A stretch of 5,986 bases of DNA from Paramuribaculum sp. GTDB lineage: Bacteria > Bacteroidota > Bacteroidia > Bacteroidales > Muribaculaceae. Position numbers and translations under genes: made by a program. Numbering within the stretch: position 1 is the stretch's first letter; every line of letters begins with the position of its first letter. Below are positions 1-5,955 of the stretch, piece after piece. The stretch spans positions 1 through 5,986 of the forward strand of contig JAIDKJ010000238.1 in assembly GCA_029051835.1 (NCBI GenBank). Reading direction: 5' to 3'. The notes below the pieces were generated by a model, which did not search any database, was not told the DNA's origin, and saw only the letters and a list, made by a program, of their open reading frames with translations.

Positions 1-102
1 GAGTTGCCCGCCTACTCGCAGATATCGCGGTTTGCTCTTATGGACGAGGAGTTCGAGAAGACTCCCAAGCGGTCTATCAAGCGTTATCTCTATCAGCGAT
101 AA
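1..102 (+). CDS. C-terminal end of an acyl-CoA synthetase (AMP-binding enzyme), partial
   Basis: Frame 1 is open from the first base to a TAA at 100-102 and gives 33 residues; the rest of the gene lies to the left of the window. The peptide contains LPAYSQIS, then EEFEKTPKRSIKR and a short aromatic end (YLYQR). This resembles the extreme C-terminus of long-chain fatty acid-CoA ligase-like AMP-binding enzymes, where a lysine in the 'KTP..K(I)KR' segment belongs to the mobile C-terminal lid that completes the adenylation site. Such enzymes activate a fatty acid with ATP and transfer it to coenzyme A in the cytoplasm. The last 26 bases (77-102) are also the 3' end of the convergent glycosyltransferase gene. 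No terminator hairpin with a T-run is visible after the stop. The family call rests on a short tail and on memory of the family; the reading frame itself is more secure. Confidence 0.72.
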   Translation, partial: ELPAYSQISRFALMDEEFEKTPKRSIKRYLYQR

Positions 103-1108
103 TGCCGTAGATCCATCCGGTGATCTTGCGGAACAGGCTTGCAGGCAGTTTGTAGGCAAGCCAGCAATATAGCTTTGCCGACAGCCTTATGCCGCCGGAG
201 CGCCATATCTTGCCGTTCACTTCCGTGAAGGTGTCCTTCCATCGTGTCGGCTCGGGATGCGGCGGCTGAAGCAGCTTGATCTTGGCGGCGAGTTTCAGCG
301 AGTCGAGAAAGCGTCCGTAGCGGCCCGACAGCTTGTGGTCAACAAACCATTTCTCCATCAGCAGCGCGTAGACCATGCGGTCGCGCACTATCGTTTCAGT
401 GCGGCCGCTTATGGTCATCGACGGCTGTTTCGTATCGTGGCAGTAATAATACACAGGCGTGTCGGTGGTCGATATGCTCCGCGCAAGAGCTATCGCGCGG
501 CAGCTGACGCTCAGATCCTCCCAGAAGTCTATCCCCTCCGTGGGCAGCAGATCGTTGTCGGTCACGAGCGAGCGCCTGATCAGTTTGTTGCATAGTGAGA
601 AGCCGGCCGTGTCGATTCTCATGCGGTTGAGGCCTCTGGCTATCTTCGACCGTCGTATCCGCCTCCTCCCTTTGGCTCTCAGTTCGTAGTGCGGTGCAGC
701 CACGATGTCGGCGCCCGCGGCAGCCTGCAGGAGTGTCGACAGGGCGTCGGGATGCATCATGTCGTCGGCGTCGCACTTGATCAGATATTCGCCCCGCGCC
801 TTTTCCACTCCCGTGCGGTAGGCCGATGCCGACCCGCGGCGGAACTGATGGGCCGTCAGCACGGTCCGTTCGGCCATTTTCCGGTCGAGCCGCAGATACA
901 GCTCCACTATCTCTTCGGAGCGGTCGGTGCTCCCGTCGTTGACAAGCAGATATTCCACCGCTTCCCCGATACTCTGGGCCGAGAGGCTTTCGAGAGTGCG
1001 CTGTATGGTGCGTTCGGCGTTGTGATATGGCACTATGACGCTGATGAGGATCCTCGCGTCGGCCGACGCTGCTGGGCGTTGCGGTAGAGTGGATGATGCG
1101 GCGGTCAT
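77..1108 (-). CDS. Family 2 glycosyltransferase (GT-A fold)
   Basis: A 343-residue protein that probably transfers a sugar from a nucleotide-sugar to a glycan or lipid acceptor on the cytoplasmic side of the membrane. GT2 hallmarks are in order: SVIVPYHN at residues 23-30 (start of the nucleotide-binding fold), NDGSTD at 57-62, the metal-binding DADD at 113-116 following a GEYLIKCD strand, and a WEDLS segment at 196-200 where related enzymes carry the catalytic-base ED pair. The C-terminal third is basic and aromatic and could lie on the membrane, but I see no convincing transmembrane helix. The ATG lies in an ATGA overlap (1105-1108) with the stop of the upstream transporter gene, which supports this start and suggests translational coupling. 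It leaves a low-complexity 20-residue leader before the fold. It is the last gene of the minus-strand operon and its 3' end overlaps the convergent acyl-CoA synthetase gene by 26 bases. Donor and acceptor cannot be read from the sequence. Confidence 0.9.
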   Translation of the reverse strand: MTAASSTLPQRPAASADARILISVIVPYHNAERTIQRTLESLSAQSIGEAVEYLLVNDGSTDRSEEIVELYLRLDRKMAERTVLTAHQFRRGSASAYRTGVEKARGEYLIKCDADDMMHPDALSTLLQAAAGADIVAAPHYELRAKGRRRIRRSKIARGLNRMRIDTAGFSLCNKLIRRSLVTDNDLLPTEGIDFWEDLSVSCRAIALARSISTTDTPVYYYCHDTKQPSMTISGRTETIVRDRMVYALLMEKWFVDHKLSGRYGRFLDSLKLAAKIKLLQPPHPEPTRWKDTFTEVNGKIWRSGGIRLSAKLYCWLAYKLPASLFRKITGWIYGIIADRDNA

Positions 1109-2046
1109 TGCTGGTGTCGGCGACGTGGGATGCGTGGAAACATTCTCTTGACCGACGAAAGCCGCAGACTCATCCGCGGAGCGGCTATGACGGCCGTCAC
1201 TGCAGTGATTATGGCTGCCAGGCCTATGATCTCGCGCGGACCCAGCTGCTCGCCGAACACGCTCACTCCGATCACTACGGCCGTCACAGGCTCAAGCGCT
1301 CCGAGTATGGCCGTGGGAGTGGAGCCGATGTAGTGTATTGCGCCCGTAGTGCAGACAAACGACAGCGCCGTGGGAAACACCGCCAGACACACAAGACAGC
1401 CCCACAGCCACCAGCGGTCGGCAGGCGGCATCTGTATCTCGCCGGCTATGAGCAGACGGGCGGCGAAGAGCATCACGCCGAACAGCAGCAGATAGAACGT
1501 CACGCTCAGCGTGGCCACATATTTCAGCGACGATTTGTTGACCGCCACGATGTAGATGGCGTAGGTCAGCGCCGAGGTCAGGGCTAGGGCAGTGCCGGCA
1601 AGGCTCAGCGACTGGCCGTCGCCGCTGCGGTAGAGCAGGCCTATGCCGCCGAGCGCGAGAGCTATGCTGGCTATCATCACAGGGCTTAGACGCTCCCTGT
1701 AGAACGCGGCCATGATCACGGCCACCATCACCGGATATACAAACAGTATGGTCGACGCTATGCCCGCATCCATATAGTTGTAGGAGAGAAACAGCGATAG
1801 CGACGACAGAGCCATGAGCATGCCGAGAGTGGCCAGTGTCAGCGTCTGGCGGCGTGTCACCTTGAAGCTCCGCCCGCGTATGGCCGTCATGCAGGCCAGC
1901 AGAGGTATGGCCATTGCATAGCGGAAAAACAGCACTGAATCCGCTGTCATGCCTGCCGAGTAGAGGGGCAGGGCGAAGAGCGGATTCATGCCGTAGGTGG
2001 CCGCGGCTATTATGCCGAGGCAGTAGCCTTTGAGCCGTGGATTCAT
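1105..2046 (-). CDS. EamA-family (DMT superfamily) membrane transporter
   Basis: A 313-residue, very hydrophobic protein with the layout of a ten-helix drug/metabolite transporter: two tandem EamA repeats, about residues 7-140 and 148-289. Family features are the N-terminal GIIAAATYGMNPLFA helix, the FFRYAMA segment near 40-46 with its conserved arginine, and in the second repeat a LEPVTAVVIGVSVFGEQL stretch (251-268) followed by a final helix ending near 289. A basic tail (RIPRRRHQQ) follows and should be cytoplasmic. Members move amino acids, metabolites or, in the small ArnE/ArnF relatives, undecaprenyl-phosphate-linked sugars; the substrate here is unknown. The gene starts 19 bases after the ddl-like gene stops and overlaps the glycosyltransferase start by 4 bases (ATGA), so it is almost certainly cotranscribed with both. 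Pairing with a glycosyltransferase would fit a lipid-linked sugar flippase, but a general metabolite exporter is equally possible. Confidence 0.92.
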   Translation of the reverse strand: MNPRLKGYCLGIIAAATYGMNPLFALPLYSAGMTADSVLFFRYAMAIPLLACMTAIRGRSFKVTRRQTLTLATLGMLMALSSLSLFLSYNYMDAGIASTILFVYPVMVAVIMAAFYRERLSPVMIASIALALGGIGLLYRSGDGQSLSLAGTALALTSALTYAIYIVAVNKSSLKYVATLSVTFYLLLFGVMLFAARLLIAGEIQMPPADRWWLWGCLVCLAVFPTALSFVCTTGAIHYIGSTPTAILGALEPVTAVVIGVSVFGEQLGPREIIGLAAIITAVTAVIAAPRMSLRLSSVKRMFPRIPRRRHQQ

Positions 2047-2049
2047 GCA

Positions 2050-2058
2050 GATGTGGTT
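2050..2058 (-). promoter_or_regulatory. AACCACATC leader motif before the EamA gene
   Basis: Read on the minus strand, AACCACATC ends exactly 3 bases before the ATG of the transporter gene. The same 9-mer occurs at the same distance before the Ddl-like gene (3248-3256). It is not a Shine-Dalgarno sequence and lies in the 19-base gap between the two genes. It may affect translation initiation, or the match may be chance. Confidence 0.3.
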
Positions 2059-2065
2059 GAGTGGA

Positions 2066-3244
2066 TCATTTTACGCCTTTAGCGCCCTTGACACCTCCAC
2101 CCATCGCGAATATATTGGCATCGTAGGTGGTGGTCTTGCGCTGACGCTGGCGGTCGCGCTTGAGGGCGAGCTTCACCAGGCGGTCCATCAGTTCGGCAAA
2201 CGGTATGCCCGATGCTTCCCAGAGGTAGAACGAGAGCGATCCGGGGATAGTGTTGATCTCGTTGACATATATCTCGCCGTTGTCTTCGTCCATGATCACG
2301 TCGACGCGGCTCACTCCGTGGCACGACAGCACTCTGAATGTTTCGCCGGCCAGGAAACGGATCCGCTCGCTTGTGGCTTCGGGCAGGTCGGCCGGAATGC
2401 GCTTGGCCGAAGCCTGCATCCCCTTGGAGCCTTTCGAGCCGCCCATATATTTGTCCTCATACGAGAGTATCTCGCCGCTCTTGATAGGCTCTTCGCACAC
2501 CGAGGTCTGATATTCGTCGCAGTCGCCGAGCACCGAGCAGTTGATCTCTTTCAGATTGTCCACCATGTGTTCCACGATGATGCGCGAGGAGTAGGCGGTG
2601 GCGTCGGTGACACACTGCACGAGGCGCTCGCGGTCGGCCGCACGGCCTATGCCCACGCTCGATCCGAGGTTGGAGGGCTTGACGATCACCGGATAGCCTA
2701 TTTTTGACTCGATGCGGTCCACGACGGCCTGACGGTTGTCAAACCATTCCTTGTCGGTAAACCATACGTAGTCCACCACCGGCACATCGCACGCCTGAAG
2801 TATCATCTTCATCGTGATCTTGTCCATGCCGTTGGCCGAGGCGAGCACGTCGCATCCGGCAAACGGCAGTCCGATCAGGTCGAAAAGCCCCTGAATGGTG
2901 CCGTCCTCGCCGTTGGCGCCGTGCAGCACCGGGATCGCCACGTCGATGTGGGCTATGACGTCAGAGCCGAACATCTTGCGTTTGGCCGCATAAAGATTGG
3001 AATCGCCGTAGACGGGGCGCATATACACTTCGCTGCACTGCTGCAGAAGTCTCTTGGGGTCGCGGTAGTTCGACACTTCGGTGAGCGCCTCGCCCGTATA
3101 CCATCGTCCCTCCTTGGTGATGTAGACCGGTGTCACATCGTAGATATCGCGGTCTATGGCTGCCATGGCCTGGGAAGCCGAAATGACTGAAATTTCGTGT
3201 TCGGTGCTTCTTCCGCCGAAAAACACTCCTATGTTGGTCTTCAT
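2066..3244 (-). CDS. D-alanine--D-alanine ligase family protein (ATP-grasp), long variant
   Basis: A 392-residue cytoplasmic ATP-grasp ligase, longer than the roughly 300-370 residues usual for Ddl. Such enzymes join two D-alanines using ATP. Visible motifs: FFGGRSTEHEIS at 8-18 with the substrate-binding Glu15; LHGANGEDGTIQG at 107-119; YPVIVKPSNLGSSVGIG at 184-200 (ATP-grasp and catalytic serine region); SYEDKY at 261-266; RVDV at 313-316 with Asp315; and NEINTIPGSL at 328-337 with Glu329 and Asn331 as magnesium ligands. Tyr266 matches the omega-loop tyrosine that favours D-Ala as second substrate in E. coli DdlB. The omega loop is unusual (GGSKGSKGM at 268-276), as is the PGSL motif. A basic tail follows (about 361-392) with YDANIF and a Gly/Lys-rich end. 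The gene sits 70 bases after a MurF-like ligase and 19 before an EamA transporter. Whether this is the only Ddl or a specialised paralog cannot be decided here, so no symbol is given. Confidence 0.9.
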   Translation of the reverse strand: MKTNIGVFFGGRSTEHEISVISASQAMAAIDRDIYDVTPVYITKEGRWYTGEALTEVSNYRDPKRLLQQCSEVYMRPVYGDSNLYAAKRKMFGSDVIAHIDVAIPVLHGANGEDGTIQGLFDLIGLPFAGCDVLASANGMDKITMKMILQACDVPVVDYVWFTDKEWFDNRQAVVDRIESKIGYPVIVKPSNLGSSVGIGRAADRERLVQCVTDATAYSSRIIVEHMVDNLKEINCSVLGDCDEYQTSVCEEPIKSGEILSYEDKYMGGSKGSKGMQASAKRIPADLPEATSERIRFLAGETFRVLSCHGVSRVDVIMDEDNGEIYVNEINTIPGSLSFYLWEASGIPFAELMDRLVKLALKRDRQRQRKTTTYDANIFAMGGGVKGAKGVK

Positions 3245-3247
3245 ATT

Positions 3248-3256
3248 GATGTGGTT
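3248..3256 (-). promoter_or_regulatory. AACCACATC leader motif before the Ddl-like gene
   Basis: This is the second copy of AACCACATC, again with exactly 3 bases between it and the ATG. The rest of the 70-base gap upstream (to 3314) shows no Shine-Dalgarno and no good promoter; the nearest -7-like string, TAATTTCG (3270-3277, minus strand), has one mismatch and no -33 partner. Confidence 0.3.
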
Positions 3257-3314
3257 TTATCTGACTCGCCGAAATTAGCTGCGAGTGATTTTTGAGAGTT
3301 ACTTGTTGACTTGC

Positions 3315-4916
3315 TTATTTGAATGTGTCGGGCAGGTCGTTCTCATAGAGCACGGTGTCGCCCGGTTTCATTATGCCCGCCAGTTCGCTCTGTGCCTGGG
3401 CGAATGTGTCGGTGATGATGATCCTGTCGTCGGTCATGCCGCCGTCCGCTGCGCCGCTGCGTATCGCTTCGCGGTTGTAGCGGCCTACGATTATGGCTAT
3501 GTCGGCGCATGAGGCTGCTTTGCGGCCAAGCTCATAGTTGAGCTTCTCCTGACGCTCTCCAAGCTCTATCATGCCCGGAGTGACCACGATGCGTTTCCCT
3601 CCGGTCATCCCTGAAAGCACGTCGAGCGCCATCGCCGAGCCGGTGGGATTGGAATTGAAGGCATCGTCTATTATCGTGATGCCGCCGGGGGTGCGGCGCA
3701 GGCTCAGGCGGTGTTCCACCTGGCGTATGTCGGCCACGGCGAAGCGTATCTTCTCCTGAGGCACTCCAAGACGCACGGCCACTGCTATGGCCGCCAGCAG
3801 GTTGGAGATGTTGCATTCGCCCACGAGGCGGGTCTGAAGCTGCATCTCAAGTCCGTCGGGTCCGTTGACGGTGAATGTGGTGCCTTGGGGCGAGTAGGTG
3901 ATGTCGGTGGCGGTCCACTGGGCGCCGGCGGTGTTGCCCACTGCGTATCGGTCGCAATGCGTATTGGCCACCTCGCGGTTGGCCGCAAAAGGGAAGTCGT
4001 TGTTGACTGCCGCATAGCCGTCGGACGGAAGAGAGTCGACCAGTTCGAACTTGGTGCGCTGCACGTTTTCGATTGAGCCGAACGATTCGAGATGCTGTTC
4101 GCCCACGGCGGTCAGTATGCCGTAATCGGGATGCACGAGGTCGCATATCTCCTTGATGTCGCCGGGCTGCTTTGCTCCCATCTCCACGATGAACACCTCG
4201 TCGTAGGGTTTGAGATATTCGCGTATTGTGCGCACCACACCCATCGTGGTGTTGTAGCTGCCCGGAGTCATGCAGGTGGCGAAATGCTCGTCGAGTATGC
4301 GTTTGAGATAATGCTTTGTGCTTGTCTTTCCGTATGATCCGGTGATGCCCACCACCTTCAGTCCGCGGCAGGAGGCGAGGATGCGGGCGGCGTCGTCGCG
4401 ATACCGTCTGTTGATCCTGTTTTCGAGCGGTTGCAGCAGCCATACGGCGGCCATGATCACGATATGCGATGCGCAGTAGAGCAGCTGCAGTGCCACAGCG
4501 GCCGCAAAGGCGGGCGTGAGCGGTGAAGGTTCGTCCGAGGAGGCTATGGCGGCCACAGCGGCTACGGCTATTGATATTATGGCGCTGACGGTGTAGATGC
4601 GGCGCGCGCGCGGGGTCATCACCAGCGGCTTCTTGTAGCGGCGGGTCGACAGATACCAGATATTGCCTATTGCGAAGGCGCCTATCAGGGTCATGCCGAC
4701 GCGGTCGGTGGCGAATGCTGCCAGCGAGGCCAGAGCCACAGCCATTCCGGTCAGACGTGGCCACGAGGTGGTGTCGGCCGACGAGCGGAGCCACCGGCGG
4801 TAGCGATCGATGCGGTAGGAGTTCTGCTGCATCATCATCAGATCGCGGCGCAGCTCTGCCGCCAGACTTATTGCGGCGCATGCCGCTATTGTGAAGAATA
4901 TGATCGTAATCAGCAT
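3315..4916 (-). CDS. Membrane-anchored MurF-like Mur ligase
   Basis: A 533-residue protein combining an N-terminal membrane region with a Mur ligase core. Hydrophobic segments lie at about 1-20, 55-90, 107-126 and 134-162. The ATPase core follows: P-loop GITGSYGKTST at 190-200, PGSYNTTMG at 218-226, VEMGAKQPGDI at 244-254, EQHLESFGS at 273-281, Lys289 where Mur ligases carry the carbamylated lysine, and VNND at 304-307. The C-terminal domain is recognisable by GECNISNLLAA at 366-376, DDAFNSNP at 417-424 and GMIELGE at 448-454. This matches MurF most closely; MurF adds D-Ala-D-Ala to UDP-MurNAc-tripeptide. MurF's N-terminal UDP-MurNAc-binding domain is absent, and the end reads LYENDLPDTF instead of MurF's usual VKGSR-type end. 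ATP-driven amide bond formation is likely, while the acceptor is probably not the standard nucleotide precursor (inference). It lies between a hydrolase (63 bases upstream) and the Ddl-like gene (70 bases downstream). The start at 4916 puts the first membrane segment at the N-terminus; no Shine-Dalgarno is evident. Confidence 0.9.
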   Translation of the reverse strand: MLITIIFFTIAACAAISLAAELRRDLMMMQQNSYRIDRYRRWLRSSADTTSWPRLTGMAVALASLAAFATDRVGMTLIGAFAIGNIWYLSTRRYKKPLVMTPRARRIYTVSAIISIAVAAVAAIASSDEPSPLTPAFAAAVALQLLYCASHIVIMAAVWLLQPLENRINRRYRDDAARILASCRGLKVVGITGSYGKTSTKHYLKRILDEHFATCMTPGSYNTTMGVVRTIREYLKPYDEVFIVEMGAKQPGDIKEICDLVHPDYGILTAVGEQHLESFGSIENVQRTKFELVDSLPSDGYAAVNNDFPFAANREVANTHCDRYAVGNTAGAQWTATDITYSPQGTTFTVNGPDGLEMQLQTRLVGECNISNLLAAIAVAVRLGVPQEKIRFAVADIRQVEHRLSLRRTPGGITIIDDAFNSNPTGSAMALDVLSGMTGGKRIVVTPGMIELGERQEKLNYELGRKAASCADIAIIVGRYNREAIRSGAADGGMTDDRIIITDTFAQAQSELAGIMKPGDTVLYENDLPDTFK

Positions 4917-4979
4917 ATGTCAGTCGTTATCGGTTGTTGGTCGTAGATGTAGTCGTTTGGTCGGAAGCGGCCGGCGGGG

Positions 4980-5741
4980 TCAGGATTTCAGGAAGCTCGA
5001 CATGACGGCGGCAAACTGCCGCGGGTTGTCGAGAAAACTGTAGTGGCCGCAGCCGGGAAACGATACCAGAGCGGCGCCCGGTATCAGGCGTTCCATGATG
5101 CGGGCGTCGCGCATCGGGGTGGCGGTGTCGTTCTCGCCCCATATGAGCAGCGTCGGAGCTTTTATTGCGGGCATCACGCGCCGCAGGTCGTGGTTGACCA
5201 CTTTCGAGAGCACGGCTCTCATGCGGGGCGATGCCGCGGCGTAGTCGGCCGAGCCGTTGCGCTTCCGACCCTCTTCGATCTTGCGGGCGGCAGCCTCTTT
5301 GCCGAGGGTCAGCTGCATTATGTGCCGCGAAAGTTTGAATGCATAGACTTTGGCGTAGTATCGCAGACTGCGGCGCGGTTTTACTCCGGCGGCATCGATC
5401 AGTATGAGTTTGTCTACCGGACGGCGCGAAGCGAACAGTATGGCTATGCGTCCGCCGAACGAATGGCCGGCAAGCACCGGGTTCTCGATCTCCAGACGCT
5501 CGGCCAGTTTCTCCACGAGCGAGGTGTATTCCTCCACGTTCCATGCCTCGGGAGGCTCGGGGGTGCTGCCGAAGCCTGGCAGGTCGAGCGAATACACACG
5601 GTGGGTCTGCGAAGCTGTGCGGGCTATGGATGCCACGGTGCTGCTGTTGCAGCCCCAGCCGTGCATGAGTATCAGCGGGCGTCCCTGGCCGCTGACGTCA
5701 TAGTGCAGCTGCAGACCATCGATTTCGCATATCTGTTCCAT
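4980..5741 (-). CDS. Alpha/beta fold hydrolase
   Basis: A 253-residue cytoplasmic protein of typical alpha/beta hydrolase length with no signal peptide. The complete catalytic machinery is visible: the oxyanion-hole motif HGWG at 27-30, LDLPGFGST at 52-60, the nucleophile elbow GHSFGG at 92-97 with Ser94, the acid in WGENDTATP at 201-209 (Asp205), and the histidine in GCGHYSFLDNP at 230-240 (His233). A basic cap region spans about 121-185 and begins with PRRSLRYYAKVYAFKL. The family includes esterases, thioesterases, amidases and proline-iminopeptidase-like peptidases; the substrate cannot be told from these motifs. It is the first gene of the minus-strand operon, preceded by a TAnnTTTG promoter box about 26 bases before its ATG, and precedes the MurF-like ligase by 63 bases. 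That position suggests it acts on a product or carrier of the Mur-ligase/Ddl pathway, for example a peptide or ester bond, but this is inference. Confidence 0.9.
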   Translation of the reverse strand: MEQICEIDGLQLHYDVSGQGRPLILMHGWGCNSSTVASIARTASQTHRVYSLDLPGFGSTPEPPEAWNVEEYTSLVEKLAERLEIENPVLAGHSFGGRIAILFASRRPVDKLILIDAAGVKPRRSLRYYAKVYAFKLSRHIMQLTLGKEAAARKIEEGRKRNGSADYAAASPRMRAVLSKVVNHDLRRVMPAIKAPTLLIWGENDTATPMRDARIMERLIPGAALVSFPGCGHYSFLDNPRQFAAVMSSFLKS

Positions 5742-5756
5742 GTCGTTTCTTTTCGC

Positions 5757-5785
5757 AATTCTTTGGCAAAGTTACGTAATTCTTT
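5757..5785. repeat. Direct repeat and palindromes around the operon -7 box
   Basis: AATTCTTT occurs at 5757-5764 and again at 5778-5785, 21 bases apart (two helical turns). Between and overlapping them are CTTTGGCAAAG at 5761-5771 (5-base arms around one G) and the perfect palindrome TTACGTAA at 5772-5779. The cluster covers the minus-strand -7 box and the expected transcription start, where a repressor would bind. The region is AT-rich and the elements are short, so chance is a real alternative. Confidence 0.35.
5767..5774 (-). promoter_or_regulatory. -7 box of the operon promoter (TAACTTTG)
   Basis: Read on the minus strand this is TAACTTTG, an exact match to the Bacteroidota -7 consensus TAnnTTTG. 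It ends 25 bases before the hydrolase ATG, so transcription would begin near 5760 with a leader of about 20 bases. A matching -33 TTTG at the usual 19-21 base distance is not present (the sequence there reads CAAAC/CTAC), so the promoter may be weak or need an activator. No other convincing promoter serves the five minus-strand genes. Confidence 0.6.
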
Positions 5786-5850
5786 CCAATGTAGTTTGCA
5801 GTATTTGTCGCAACATTCTCAAAAAGTTTGTGAAGATACGGCGCTGAGGA

Positions 5851-5882
5851 TTTGGTGGAGTCGGGCGGCATTTGTACTTTTG
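5851..5882 (+). promoter_or_regulatory. Bacteroidota promoter, TTTG-N20-TACTTTTG
   Basis: TTTG at 5851-5854 and TACTTTTG at 5875-5882 are separated by exactly 20 bases. Both match the -33/-7 promoter of the Bacteroidota primary sigma factor (TTTG and TAnnTTTG, spacing 19-21). Transcription would start near 5888 and proceed rightward, away from the operon, giving an untranslated leader of about 65-80 bases before the ATG at 5956 or 5968. Confidence 0.75.
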
Positions 5883-5955
5883 TATTGATGTGTGGCCCGT
5901 TGCCATGCATTGCCGGCTTGCCGATTGTTGCAACAGTAGTTAGGATTCCACACAG

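Noticed and set aside
136..162. 7-base inverted repeat GGCTTGC/GCAAGCC downstream of the acyl-CoA synthetase stop
   Set aside because: It lies inside the glycosyltransferase coding region, has a 13-base loop and no T-run, and is likely coincidental.
2066..3244. Vancomycin-resistance (Van) D-Ala-D-Lac or D-Ala-D-Ser ligase
   Set aside because: No vanH, vanX, vanT or vanRS neighbours are present, and the omega loop retains the DKY tyrosine typical of D-Ala-using Ddl enzymes.
3264..3293. Hairpin ACTCGC/GCGAGT followed by TTTTT on the plus strand, terminator-like
   Set aside because: The stem is only 6 bases with an 11-base loop, and the T-run faces plus-strand transcription, where no gene precedes it. 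On the operon strand there is no T-run.
3847..4881. 344-codon open frame on the minus strand inside the Mur ligase gene
   Set aside because: The composition is dominated by Arg, His and Ala, with no domain, while the overlapping frame carries the complete Mur ligase motif series.
4927..5544. 205-codon open frame on the minus strand overlapping the hydrolase
   Set aside because: It is Arg/Pro/His-rich with no recognisable motif and is out of frame with the hydrolase, whose full catalytic motifs are intact; a high-GC shadow frame.
5043..5888. 281-codon plus-strand open frame opposite the hydrolase
   Set aside because: It is antisense to a clear gene, has no family resemblance, and runs through the intergenic promoter region.
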